Shown: one piece after another, positions 12,611 through 23,700 of the stretch
Layout: each line of letters begins with the position of its first letter
Position numbering within the stretch: position 1 is the stretch's first letter
DNA from: Lithospermum erythrorhizon
Lineage: Eukaryota > Streptophyta > Magnoliopsida > Boraginales > Boraginaceae
NCBI GenBank assembly: GCA_019722365.1
Contig: JADFUC010000841.1
Coordinates: forward strand, 186,001-250,000
DNA: 64,000 bases
Direction: 5' to 3'
Translations under genes and position numbers: made by a program
Notes under the pieces: generated by a model
Databases searched by the model: none
What the model was told of the DNA's origin: nothing
Seen by the model: the letters and a program-made list of their open reading frames with translations, nothing else

Positions 12611-14380
12611 CGACTCTGCGGTGCAAATCTTGAAATGAACTAAATGTTTTAGAAAAAGATTTTCAAATTGACAAGCAATATTACAAGAATGGTTTTATCC
12701 TTCTCACAAATAGAGAAGAGAAATTGGTTTTCAAAATTTCTTGAACCGAGGAGAAAAGGGATCAAGAATTTTTGTGATTTCGTATCTGAGAAAAAGTCCA
12801 AATATATTATTTTTCGATTGGTTTGAAATATATCTTCTGAAAACCAAATTAAATTATCGCTTTTTAAAAATTCCATGCTTGTAACAAAAGGAAAAAAGAA
12901 AAACTATGTGGGCTCGAGGATGGTACTGTCGTAGAAGCGAGAACATCCGCTCTTGGGAAAATAGTGACCATATGGAGATGCAAGCGTTGAATTAAGCGTT
13001 GAATTAAGCCCCTTTAAGAATTATAACTAATGATACCATCTACAATACTAAGAAGATAATTGCCCAAAATAATTTTTTAGTAATGCCAGCTGCATCTGAT
13101 AGGTACTTGACTTTAGGAGTGAGAAACATTTAATAAAACGAATCTTCGACCTTAGGAATCCAATCCGATATCAAAACGACAACCTATTTTTAAACCATTC
13201 CAAATCTCTAAAGGAAGTCAATTAGAAATCCAAAATGTCGAAATGAATTTATAAACAGCGGAGCTAAAATTTCAAATAGAAAGAATAAACTTTCTGCGCG
13301 CTTCAAAAGCTCGTCAGCTAGTTACTCATTCACGATACACGACCAAAAGCGAGAAATTCACAAACACCCGATAAATCTTCTTGAAGTCTCGCTTAAAAAA
13401 TATTATAGAAGATCCTCGGAATACGTCGGGCGATGAGGATATTGATAGCGACACAAGTAATAACCAAATTAAATACATTGGACAAATACGCCTACAGGCT
13501 ACAAAGATATAGTGCCTCATCGGCTAGATACCAGGCTAGAAATATGCCCAATAAATACACACAACCAAATTATATTTCGTCCACTTTATGAATGGAATAT
13601 TGACGGGATGGTAGAATATAGAATACTCGACTTATTCTGACAAAAAGGACATAGCGGTAATGCCTGAAAACCCAAGTGCATTACATCGGAAAAAGCCGTA
13701 GCGGCTCGCCATTCCGAGCTTCACGGAACGAGATCAAGGATGGTGAGATTTCACTTTAACCCAACAAGAAAAAGAAGAAATTTTAGAATCCATCAAGCGA
13801 TGATGAAGGAATACGACTTTATAAGATAAATTAGGAGAACGTACACGGCGTTTCAGATTAATTACCATATCTCTCCGTTTGCCAGGTGATCCTTGCGCTT
13901 AAAAGATAAAATGTTATTTCTTATCCAATTTAAAATGTCAAAAGCTTAGCGATCTCCGATGGTATACTAGTACTTTTAAACCCGTGTCTATAAATGAAGA
14001 TAGTAACAGGCTACGGACCGAAAATTCGCTAACAGTTACTATGACAGGGGAAAGTTGAGAATAGAATAAAAGAATCACGTGGAACCCCAATTCAGCCTCC
14101 CAGTTACCTCTGAACTAAGCCTAACCCCAGCGGGAGGTCTGAAATTTGTCGAGACCTAAAACTCCCAAAACTTGCCAAAATGGGAATTAAAGAGGTAAAA
14201 AGAACTTGGTTCTTTTGCAAACAATTGATATAAGCACTAATTTAAAACTGCGATGGTGCTTGTAAATCCACTAGCTTGTAGCGTCAAAAATCATCTTATA
14301 AATCAAAAGCACAAAAAATAATACTTAAAAGCAAGCTAAACGACAAAGAAATCAAAATATAACCCCCAACATAAAAGAAA
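12610..14380 (+). pseudogene. Capsid-region remnant of the pararetrovirus
   Basis: Between the movement protein and the CCHC knuckle, the sequence is viral by position. It has no readable frame longer than about 60 codons on the + strand. I see lysine-rich, AT-rich codons consistent with a capsid precursor but no diagnostic motif before the knuckle. The call rests mainly on location. Confidence 0.4.
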
Positions 14381-14560
14381 AGAACAAAGAAAAACAAGAG
14401 ATATTAGTTGTTATAAATGCGGTAGAAATGGACATATCTCCAGATATTATAGACTAAATAAACAAATTAGGGAACTCCAAATTGAAGAAGAAACTCTTAA
14501 CCAAATTGAACTGCCGATAGATTATACAACCGGAAGATGATACCAATGAAACTTACAAAT
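14380..14560 (+). pseudogene. CCHC zinc-knuckle of the capsid protein
   Basis: A retroviral-type knuckle is readable at 14,409-14,450 as CYKCGRNGHISRYY, preceded by a lysine-rich stretch and followed by a glutamate-rich tail. This is the nucleic-acid-binding knuckle of pararetroviral capsid proteins. The fourth zinc ligand is lost: the codon at 14,448 is TAT (Tyr) where TGT or TGC (Cys) is expected. Confidence 0.65.
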
Positions 14561-14648
14561 GGATGAAGTTATTTCTTCGTTTTCCTCGAAGAACCTGAAG
14601 CGGCAGGTTATAAACACGTAAGATTCTTACCAAGAACAAAATTAAATG

Positions 14649-15029
14649 ATGGATATCGTCAGCAATGTCAATGACCACTTTAAAACAAAAAGAAAATATT
14701 TAAACTTTGGCAAGGATATATTAGAAGAAAAACACAAAACCTCCCAAAATACTCAATATTTACCACTTGTCGCCAAAACTTATGATCTTACAACCATATT
14801 AAACAGACAAGAAAAACAGAAAACAAAATCAAAAACCATAACCATACAAGATTTACAGAAAGAAATAAAAGATGTCAAACAGGAAGTTAAACAACTCAAA
14901 GAGAAACAACAAAAAGATAGTGAGACCATACAAGAAATTTTAGCCAAACTATTTAAAAATGATGATAGCGATGATGATGAGGAAGAGACACAAGAACTGG
15001 GATCTCTTGAAGTACCTAATGATTTTTAA
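14649..15029 (+). CDS. Acidic coiled-coil ORF within the pararetrovirus
   Basis: Two adjacent ATG codons (14,646 and 14,649) open a frame of about 127 codons that ends at a natural TAA. The N-terminal half is basic and polar. From about residue 60 a lysine/glutamate/glutamine heptad-like stretch (LQKEIKDVKQEVKQLKEKQ) predicts a coiled coil, and the tail is highly acidic (DDSDDDEEETQ). It lies between the CCHC knuckle and the protease/RT region. It is the longest undamaged frame of the viral locus. Whether it was a separate protein or a slice of the polyprotein is not clear, and I have no function for it. Survival by chance is plausible for a frame of this length. Confidence 0.45.
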   Translation: MDIVSNVNDHFKTKRKYLNFGKDILEEKHKTSQNTQYLPLVAKTYDLTTILNRQEKQKTKSKTITIQDLQKEIKDVKQEVKQLKEKQQKDSETIQEILAKLFKNDDSDDDEEETQELGSLEVPNDF

Positions 15030-15500
15030 ATTAGATCACTTAGAAATAACCTCACGAAAATATATGGTCAAAATCACCCTTAATTTTTCCAAAAATTATA
15101 AGATTGTATGATCCACGTTATTTGACAGTGTGACACCGGTGTATAAAAGAATTGTTCCTAAAAATTCGACTCTCCTGAATGAAAGACTTTATTTATGAGC
15201 AATGCAAGATTAGAAATTTCTAATAAATGCGAATCTGGTGTAGTTAGCGATAGGTTCTTATAAAATCATCTTTATATTATTACTCGGGATATAAATCCGC
15301 GATTGTAATATTGGAACACCATTCATAAACCTTATAACACGCATAGGGTGGATGATGATGGTATATCTTTCAAAATTTAAGGAATAAAAACATTTTAGTT
15401 TTGTTGAAAAATCAAAACTTCGTCACTTTTAAATGTCGTAAGAGCAAAATCGTTTGCAAAAATCAAATTAATATTCTTATACAAAGGAAAACAAAAACAC
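15030..15500 (+). pseudogene. Probable protease region of the pararetrovirus
   Basis: This position, between capsid and RT, is where the aspartic protease sits in caulimovirids. No D-S/T-G active-site motif survives in a readable frame. The call is positional only. Confidence 0.3.
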
Positions 15501-16460
15501 CTCTGACGTCTGAAGATATCGCATTACAAAGAATAAATAAACAATTAGAATCGCATTATCCAACAAAAAATAGGTGAGTATCTTTAATCTGAGGAATGAA
15601 ATATGTTGAAATTATGCTCTAGAAAAGCAACGTATAATTGATCTCCACATAAAGATAATTTTGATGAAAGAAACATTCCAACTAAAAGCGAACTATACAA
15701 ATAGTCAGAGTAGAACAACATTGGCGAAATAAAAGACCTAGAATCAAAAGGTGCCATTACAAAAAGTCGTAGCCTGATTGGCACGTGTTGCTTACATGTC
15801 GGTAAGAACTTCGGAATTGAAGAGACACTGAGAACTTGTCATTAACTAAAATCGCCATCTTGCATTAAAATGGATTAGATATCCCGTTAAAATAAAAAAG
15901 ACTTATTCTGAAAGTTACTATTTCATCATTCGTATTTTAAAATTAAGACATGAAATGCGAGATTTTGGCAAATCACGAATATCTCCAATGATAGGTATAA
16001 AAGCGCTTTTTCTTGTCTGCGGCTTTTGAGCGATATGAATGGACAATGTCTTCATTCGGTTTAAAAGCTACCCACTTAAAATTCCGAGAGAATAATAGGC
16101 GATATATTTAATCCGTGTCGACTTACATGTGTTTACATTGATGGCGTTAACATCTTCTCCCCAACTTAAACAGCATTCGAACACTTAAGATATTTTTCTG
16201 ATAGTAAGAAAGAGTGGAGTAGTTGTTTACAGACAAAATTTATTTATTCCCGAGCAATTCGAATTCTTAGATTCGTTATATAACTCGAGGGCTATCGCTC
16301 ATAGAGAGGTCCTTAACTGCTAAATTCTGATATGAGTAAAGGCTTGATTACAAAGATTCCTAGGGAGCTTGAATTATGTCCTTGATTTTTGTCCAAATAT
16401 TAATTGGATAGCCAAACCCCTGCATGATAGGTTAAAGAAAAAAGCACTTGTCCACGGACC
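15500..16460 (+). pseudogene. Pararetroviral reverse transcriptase, broken
   Basis: RT blocks are readable across frames: a block around ALKWIRYP near 15,855-15,885, an FGL-type block near 16,060, the catalytic block near 16,134, and the CPN-IAKPLHDRL block near 16,390-16,440. The live enzyme would copy the pregenomic RNA. The catalytic box at 16,134-16,145 reads Y-I-D-G where Y-I-D-D is required (GAT GGC). Together with several stops and frameshifts this makes it inactive. Confidence 0.7.
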
Positions 16461-16559
16461 CGATGAACCTGTAGGGAATCGAGAAAATCAAGTAACAAGT
16501 CTTAGAAATCCGCCGCACACCTAGCAGACCCCAGGCAAGCAAAATTATAGAAAGCAGAT

Positions 16560-17040
16560 ACTCGACTTTGGTTATGGAGGAATCTTAAAATAAAATGGGC
16601 GACAAAACATTGTTCAATTGCCAACGCGTGGAATGAAACCCGAGAAAAAACTATTCATGATAAAAAATGAAATTTTATCATTATTAAATGTGCATCACAA
16701 AAATTTCAAAGTGATTTATTAAATCAAAATTTCTTTTACGAGTTGATTGTAAATGCAAAGAGACACACAAAAGATGTTCAAATAAATCGAACAAATTTTC
16801 TTTAGATGGCAGTATACTCTATATTTGGAGATTGAGCTTCTATACGGATTCTTATGAGAGGAATTCTTCCAGCAGGGCGCGAAGTAACAAAAGAAAATAA
16901 CCAACAAAAATCCCCTCCAAAAGCAACCTCACTCGAGTACCAACAAAATCACTTGGTGATTTTTTCGAGAAGAGCGAAATGAAACAAATACCCCGAGAAG
17001 TAAAATACGGCCAGGCTACAATCTTGACAGAATACGCCAC
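16560..17040 (+). pseudogene. Pararetroviral RNase H remnant
   Basis: Blocks of the caulimovirid RNase H domain are readable in order and out of frame with one another: WNE-x-REK near 16,630, QSDLLNQ-F near 16,715-16,735, and KDVQ-N near 16,770. The end of the polyprotein follows near 16,860-17,000. No long frame remains. Confidence 0.6.
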
Positions 17041-17379
17041 AAGTGCGGAAGCCTAAGCGAAATCACAAAATATGACAAAATCGAGAAAATGCTCCTTGAC
17101 ATCGATTCACCTGATGATAACAATCCTTATTTTTACAATAAAGTTTTCAAAATATTGTTGCGATTGAACCGTCGTATCTCGCCCCAATCTATTCGAATAC
17201 TTTAAAAATATTTTCTAGTATGTGGTTTAAACATGGGACTCTTTAAAGAAACAAGAATATTATGAGAATATCTTTGATTGAGACATTTCGGTTGAAATAG
17301 CTACATATTTACTTTACTAAATGATCATGCAGTCCCGAGTTTTCTCATAGAAATATTAAAAGTTTTAAACTCTACCGGC

Positions 17380-17930
17380 AATGAGGTTGAGACCTATCCG
17401 CAAGTGAGAATTCTACACATAGTTCATCTTAGAGATAGAAAAACCTCAGCTGCCTATTTCGACTATTGGGATTGCAATGACTTGGTATAACACGTTCTCG
17501 TCCAAGCGAGAAATATGAGCATTTCATGAAAACATATAGCTTCTGAAATTTAATCCAAAAGACATTCCAAATTGGTTCGTACAATGGTGGAAGAATCTTG
17601 TGATCCTTGTAGAATCACCAAAGCAAGCATATGAGTCATTTCAAAGTTTTTCAAATCAATTCAAAATCCCAGAAGAAGAGAAAAAATTTCCACCTTTATT
17701 ATAAACACGTTTCGTTTCTTTAATGCAGGTATTTGCTTGGGAAATTGATTTCCACATGCAAGAAAGAAATGTCCCTAGACTTATTAGAAGATTCAAAGTT
17801 CGATGGTGGAAAAAATACAATGCATGGAATCTGATATCATGCGAATCTGATCAAAAATTGGATCGAAAATGTCAAACCCACTTGAAATCGTTATTTTAAC
17901 CCAAAAATACGTCACGCGAAGCCAGCGCGG
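17380..17930 (+). pseudogene. Conserved caulimovirid block downstream of RNase H
   Basis: Readable pieces include an F-D-Y-W-D-W-N-D block near 17,458-17,482, an I-P-N-W-F-V-Q-W-W block near 17,563-17,592 and an IRRFKV-WW block near 17,788-17,815. The pattern is of a type I associate with plant pararetroviral proteins, perhaps a second ORF. The function is unknown to me and the reading frame is shattered. Confidence 0.4.
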
Positions 17931-18189
17931 CGGCAAACCAGGAGACAAAAATGACTATAAACTTATCATGGGCCAAAATCTACTTGAGATCTATCCGCAG
18001 TAGAAACCATGAGTGTCAAAGGCTGTGAGTGCTTGACCTTTGAATGACGGCGTCTTGAAAATGAGGGCAGCTGTTATGGTATATTCTCATAATATAACCA
18101 AAAGTGATATCTACGCTTAAAAAAAAAGGTTTATCATGTCTCGCCTTGCTGAGAATCAATGGCAAAAATGCACCGAGGACATGATATAT

Positions 18190-18865
18190 ATATCTTTGCT
18201 ACGAGTACAATTTTCCAAACCAAGCACATAGAACAAACTAATACATAACAAGCTGATACAAAATGATTGGGAAAAACAATGGAAGAAAAATACAAAGAAG
18301 ATATGCAAAGCGGCGATGCTGCGGCAGGCATGATGAAGTGGTGAGGCAGTCGACAAAATCATAAATCGAGGAATGTCTTTTCAGTAGAAAGTAAGAAAAA
18401 GCAAGCAATGTATCCATTCTGAAAGTTGATCTTGTGAAGCCAAAAAGCGTAGTACGATAGTTATTTGGCCCTTTTATTCTAAAATTGTATCTTTGATTGA
18501 CTTCCGTATAAAAGGAGGTTAGAGAAGCTTTAGGATTGTCTGAAAAAATTTAGATCTTAGCGGTCAAAATTAACTTGAGAAAATCGTTACCAACGTGTAT
18601 CCAAATTCTAATTTTTGAATCTCAATAATATTGTAAGTTTCAAACATAAATATTTGTAAGTTTCAAACATCTCTTTTATTTTTGTCATATATTTCTTTTA
18701 TTTTTGTATATATTTTGTTTTAAATATTTTATTTTACGTTCGTTTTCTATATCTCTAGCATGTCTATCTATTCTTGGCCTTTGATTTTTCACATTCGTTT
18801 CTATATCTGCATATCATCTATTCTGACCTTTGATTATTTCAACTTTGATTGTGCACCACTTTAAG
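18190..18865 (+). promoter_or_regulatory. Pararetroviral intergenic region, forward copy
   Basis: This segment matches, in inverted orientation, 19,650-20,245. The homology runs from before a TATA box (18,507) through the T-rich leader to about 18,840. By position it would hold the viral promoter and leader upstream of the movement-protein gene. It ends at the junction with the inverted copy. Confidence 0.6.
18507..18515 (+). promoter_or_regulatory. TATA box of the pararetroviral promoter, forward copy
   Basis: TATAAAAGG sits in the intergenic region. The inverted copy has TATAAAAG at the corresponding place (minus strand, 19,956-19,963). Confidence 0.5.
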
Positions 18866-19594
18866 CATTTTTGTAGTTATGTATTTTAATTTGTAAGGTT
18901 AAACAATTTAAAATATTACGCTTTAAGATTTAATGATATGGATAAGTTTGGATAACGATCAAAAAGATATCGGTCCATTACATAGACTTGATTGACAAAG
19001 GCTGAGGAGAGTCATAAGTAATTTGTGAATCGAGCACTAGAGGCATGAGGATAGAGGTATTTAGCATGGCACTGGTTAAAGGTTTAAAACCTCACTAAGC
19101 CGAACTTTATGTGTATATAATTAAATTTCTTTTCTCTTTGTTTTTCCAAGAGATTGTTTAGATAACTGAGTGAATAGTTTCAAAAATTACGATATTTGGA
19201 TTTCAAGCTCATCGGATTTTTATAGAGTAGTACATTTTTAAATATTATTTTCAATCGATTTCATAGATTTGATTTTATGTATTTTAGGTATTTCCGTTAT
19301 CTATGGATTAATAAAGTTTTAAATAGTATATTCTTGAGAATTTATTCTTCTCTTTATTATCTAAGCAATTAAAACTTTGATATTTGAACTAAAGGTTGGA
19401 AAGCGAGATCTATTAAACCGTCACGTGAAATAGCAGAATAAGCTTAAAAGATCGCCTACGGAGGCTTGACAATCCTGGTTATTCTTAAATAGAGGACTTC
19501 TATTTAGTTTATCCGGTTGTAGAACTGAAATGTTCTTAACGTTTCGGGCCATGAACAACGGATCATTTAATATAACCCCAAACACAGGGCTCGT

Positions 19595-19607
19595 GCAGCT
19601 GATTCCA
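19595..19607 (-). promoter_or_regulatory. Candidate tRNA-Met primer-binding site of the pararetrovirus
   Basis: On the minus strand this reads TGGAATCAGCTGC. Plant pararetroviruses prime from initiator tRNA-Met with TGGTATCAGAGC, so the first nine bases match with one change. It lies between the TATA box and the movement-protein start of the inverted copy, the expected place. Confidence 0.35.
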
Positions 19608-19665
19608 GGGAATCAAAGAGATTTTGATAATCCAAAAGTTACCCGATAATGTCAAGGTTTACTTG

Positions 19666-19756
19666 ATAGATAGATATGCAGAGATATAGAAAACGAATGT
19701 AAAAATCAAAGGTTGCAATAGATAGATATGCAGAGATATAGAAAACGAATGTAAAA
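19666..19756. repeat. 52-bp period tandem duplication in the viral intergenic region
   Basis: Two 39-bp blocks, 19,666-19,704 and 19,718-19,756, are essentially identical (ATAGATAGATATGCAGAG and onward). The forward copy has the same duplication at about 18,740-18,830 in inverted form, so it predates the split of the two copies. Confidence 0.75.
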
Positions 19757-19955
19757 TAAAATATTTAAACAAAACATATAGCAAAATAAAAGAAATATAT
19801 GACAAAATAAAAGATTGATGTTTGAAACTTACAATATTATTGAGATTCAGAAATTGGAATTTGGATACAATGTTTGAGAATGATTTTCTGCTAGAGAATT
19901 TTGACTGCTTAGAAGATCTAAATTTTTTGCGTGTCCTCCTAAGTTCTGTATAAAC

Positions 19956-19963
19956 TTTTATAG
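19956..19963 (-). promoter_or_regulatory. TATA box of the inverted pararetroviral copy
   Basis: The minus strand reads TATAAAAG. It would direct transcription away from NOA1, towards lower coordinates. Confidence 0.45.
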
Positions 19964-20248
19964 ATGGAAGTTGGGGTCAGTATACAATTTTTAGAAATAA
20001 AGAGGTATAAATAATCATCAGGCTTCTGATTTTGGCTTTCTTTGTCAGCATCAACTTTTGTAGTGGGTATCTGGTTTCTTTTCTTATAGGGTGAAAGATT
20101 CGCTTGAGTATGATTTTATTAAATTTCCTTGGCTTAAATCATGTCATTTGTTGTGTCGCGCCAGTTTGCATATCTTTTTGTATTTTTCCTCCATTGTTTT
20201 TTCTCAATCATTTTCGTATTGCTTGTTATGTATTAATTTGTTCATTGA

Positions 20249-20266
20249 TATATATATATATATATT
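20249..20266. repeat. (TA)n run at the right edge of the viral locus
   Basis: About nine TA units begin where homology between the inverted and forward viral copies stops. A second short TA run lies at 20,291-20,301. Confidence 0.8.
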
Positions 20267-20301
20267 TAGTGAATCAAAATAATTTAATGAATATATATAT
20301 A

Positions 20302-20597
20302 TCAGTATTAAAAGGTTTATGTATACATTAAATAGGGGTTATTACTGGCCTTATCGGCCGGACGTCAGTTTTCTTGATGCCTTACTGCTTAGCATCGGCG
20401 TGGGTTCGATCACTGGCAGCCAATGTGTTGTTGAATCAGGGGTCGTCTTGCATGATGAGCTGGCTATCTTTGGGCCTTTGTGTATAAGGGTAGTACGGGC
20501 AAAATCCCAGCCTTGTCTCGGATAACTGCATGTGGTGATAAACTAGTGCGGGAGGCGCCGTTGGCATATCAGCAGTATTAATTATTAAATAGGGGTT
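20302..20597. repeat. Direct repeat flanking a 231-bp insert
   Basis: CAGTATTA followed by ATTAAATAGGGGTT occurs at 20,303-20,340 and again at 20,574-20,597. Between them, 20,341-20,571 is GC-richer than its surroundings and has an open frame on the + strand with no known homolog. The arrangement looks like filler DNA or an insertion between duplicated target sequence. Confidence 0.5.
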
Positions 20598-20701
20598 GAA
20601 TTAGTTAGAGGGAGTACTTACTTAGATTAGATCAAATTCCGTTCCAACACTATCTTCTTGTTCTCTCTTTTTTGCAGTATACTTGCTATTGGTCCTTTGT
20701 G
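20598..20701 (+). promoter_or_regulatory. Probable 5' leader of NOA1
   Basis: This short stretch precedes the first ATG of NOA1. It contains pyrimidine-rich sequence (CTTCTTGTTCTCTCTTTTTTG near 20,654-20,674), a common feature of plant 5' leaders. No ATG lies between it and 20,702. I cannot fix a transcription start or TATA box. Confidence 0.35.
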
Positions 20702-23700
20702 ATGGCGCCTAAACCTTTGACCCTCTCGTTCATCTCCCCAATCCCCCTCTCACCCCCTTTTTCCCTCTCCCCCAAACTCCACATTCCAAAGCCCTTCTTC
20801 ATTTTCTGCACCATCTCAACTGACCCACAAGGCACTGGGGCAGCAAAACCTACAAGGGGGGACATATTCCTTGAACAAAATCAATCTTTAGCTGTTTCTG
20901 GAAATTCCCAGAAGGAGAAAGTTAAGAAGAAGAAAAAGGGGAAGGCTTTGATGGGTTATGATGTTGTGGGGCCTAGCTGCTATGGCTGTGGAGCTCCTTT
21001 GCAAATGCTGGAAATTGATGCTCCAGGTTATGTTGATCAAGAAACTTATGAGTTGGTATGGGTTCTGAATAATATTGTCGAGTTTTGAATTTGATAGTTT
21101 TTGAGCTTGAGTATTTGTGTATATGTTGTATGAGTTATTGCGATTTGGTCCATATAGTGGGATCAAATCCCAGTTTCGGCCAGTTATAATATTGCATATT
21201 AGTCCCAAAGTGGGCGCAAATGTCGCAAGGATGGAGACGCTTTCTGAAACCCTACTCCGACACTTGTGTCACTTTTCGGGACTAACAAATTTTGATTTGA
21301 ATCAAAATTATAATGTCAATAGATGCTCTGGGTTATGTTGATCAAAACTAACAAATTCAGATGCCTTGATTGACTAACACAACTTTGATTTTGAATCACA
21401 ATTATAATGTTAATAGATGCTCTGGGTTATGTTGATGAAAAAACTTATGAGTTGGTATGGGTTTTAAAAAATATTGTGGAGTTTTTAATTTTGGTAGTTG
21501 GGTTTTAAGAACTTGCAATTTTTTGTATATGGTGTTGGTGTACCATATCATATTTGGTGAAAATATGTGTCAAAAGATATCATTTTCGATGTATTTACAA
21601 TTAATCTAATAATTAAGGCTGTAAATTTTGTTAATTGAAAATCAAACTAGACAATCTTATGGGTTCTAAAAAATATTGTCGAGTTTTGAATTTTGATAGT
21701 TGGCTTTTCATTTTTGGAGCTCGAGAATTTGTTTTTATGTTGTATTATATTTGGTGACAAACTCGCCAAATAGATTTAAAAATTATATATCAAGCAATCT
21801 GAGACATGCACACAATCTAACTACAAAAAACATTTCAAATAGGCATTTAAACATTAAAGCCGAACTTCCGAACGTTTTAAGAGATTCGAACCCACTGGCA
21901 ACAGTAAAACTTAAGTGGCAAAACAAATAATTTATATTTGTTTACTTTATGGGTTATTTTTTTAAATAACAAACACTCAATCGCCAATGTTTAAATACAT
22001 TAATTAAATAAAAATAAATAAAAAATAAAAATAAAACACAACATCTTTTAATCGACCTCGATGAAAAAAACGGAATTCCACTCTACGGATCAGCTTCGAG
22101 AATGATTCTCGATCTAGTTCATGGCCTATTGTATGTGCTCCAGCCTCAAAGTGGATCAAGGACGCAAAAAGATTGCACATTGATAATTATCCTGCCTCCA
22201 CCTCTCATTTCTTCTCTAATACCACTTTCCCTACTCCTATATGGCCATACCTACCACCTACACAACCGATACAAATGGTGACTGACATTACAAAGGATAC
22301 CATCATCTCGACAACAAACCCCAGCTTCCAATTTTATGAGGAATTACAAATGGTTCTACTGTTTCTTCCTTTTCTTCTTGCAGGAGGTTGTACTATTTGA
22401 ATCTTATTTTTGAAAGGCCCAACTGCCCGGTAAAGTCATAGCCTGGTAAAGTGCTAAGTCAGCAATGGCCCTAAAATATTAATTTTCTTAACAAATCGAT
22501 CTAATATGCCTTTTTTCTCGTTAATGTTATGTCCACCATTAATTGAATATTTCTTGAAGAGGGGGGGGTGCTGCAGGGAAGGCTTGCCAAGGGTTCCCAA
22601 AGTGTCAAGATGACAAGTATTTTATTTTATTTTTATTTAATTAATAAATTGATTAATATATTAAACATTGATCCAATTAAATATTCATATTTTAAAAATT
22701 TAATCTATAGCAAACATCGCCCAATTAAATATTCTGTTATTTAAAAAACGACCCATAAAGCCAGAAATCTGCTTTTTGTCCTTAAGTTTACCCTCGTTAT
22801 AATGGCTCAAGTGCCAAAAACGCTTTCCGTGTTCAGTACCCATCAAAGGTTGAAAGGTGTGTATTTGAAATGTTTTCCATAGTTCAGGTGCTTGTCTGAA
22901 ATTTAGCCCTATATATTCTTCAATCTACTTTACTATTGTATAGTTTGTCCATCCCTAAAATATTGTACAATTTGTTTTTGAAGTTGTCAAAACTAACAAA
23001 TTTTGATGTCGTGATTGATTCACACAACTTTAATTTGAATCACAATTATAATGTTAATAGATGCTCTGGGTTATCTTGATGAAAAAACTTAAAAGTTGGT
23101 ATGAGTTTTAAAAAATACTGGCGAGTTTTGAATTTTGGTAGTTGACTTTTAAATTTTTGAACTCGAATATTCTTGTATATCTTGTACGGAGTATCACATT
23201 TGGTGAAAACACAAGTCAATCTACTTTAGTGTTAAGATGAGAATTATGAATGTAAATGGATGTTTATATTTGTTACTCTCTTTATCCCAAAAAGACTGTT
23301 ATGTTTTGAATTTCGTGGTTGAATTTTAATGAATTTTGATGTATTAATACTTACAAGGGCGGACCTAGGGTGGGGACAGGGGGCTAATGGCCCCCCCTGA
23401 GTTTGTGATATAGTATACATATATGATTCATAACAAATGTGATAATAGCTGAGATGGCCCCCCTTCCTTATTCACCTTGGTTGTGTAGGGTCGATTCTTG
23501 CCCAAGCCAAATTTTTTTGTTTCTTTTTTATCCACTTTGGCCTATTAACTAATACAATATTTTAAACTGTTTCATTGGACTATTGAATAACAGAGAACTT
23601 TCAAGATGTTACCCATAGGCCATAAGAATGATATATTCATACCAACTTACTATACCATTAAATAACGGTTGAACAAGTATTTTATAGTATGAACCATATA

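Larger units (their letters stand above)
11405..18865 (+). mobile_element. Endogenous pararetrovirus (Caulimoviridae), forward copy
   Basis: In order on the + strand: short leader, 30K-type movement protein, a capsid region with a CCHC knuckle, an acidic coiled-coil ORF, reverse transcriptase, RNase H, a further conserved block, and an intergenic region with a TATA box. This order and the lack of an integrase fit an endogenous caulimovirid. Florendovirus or a related petuvirus-like group is my best guess. Frameshifts, stops and lost catalytic residues occur throughout, so it is a dead fossil copy. It stops inside the intergenic region at about 18,860, where an inverted second copy begins. Confidence 0.75.
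18866..20245 (-). mobile_element. Endogenous pararetrovirus, inverted partial copy
   Basis: Read on the minus strand from 20,245 to 18,866, this is the end of the viral coding region, then the intergenic region with TATA box, then the first 700 bp of the movement-protein gene. Anchors: minus 19,565-19,530 matches + 11,405-11,445 (GTTCATGGCCC-AAAC), and minus 18,880-18,866 matches + 12,080-12,095. The two copies are clearly diverged, with many substitutions and indels, so the inversion or double insertion is old. It abuts a (TA)9 run at 20,249. Confidence 0.75.

Noticed and set aside
20888..21208. 106-codon minus-strand frame over NOA1 exon 1
   Set aside because: It is a shadow of the conserved + strand exon and has no homolog.
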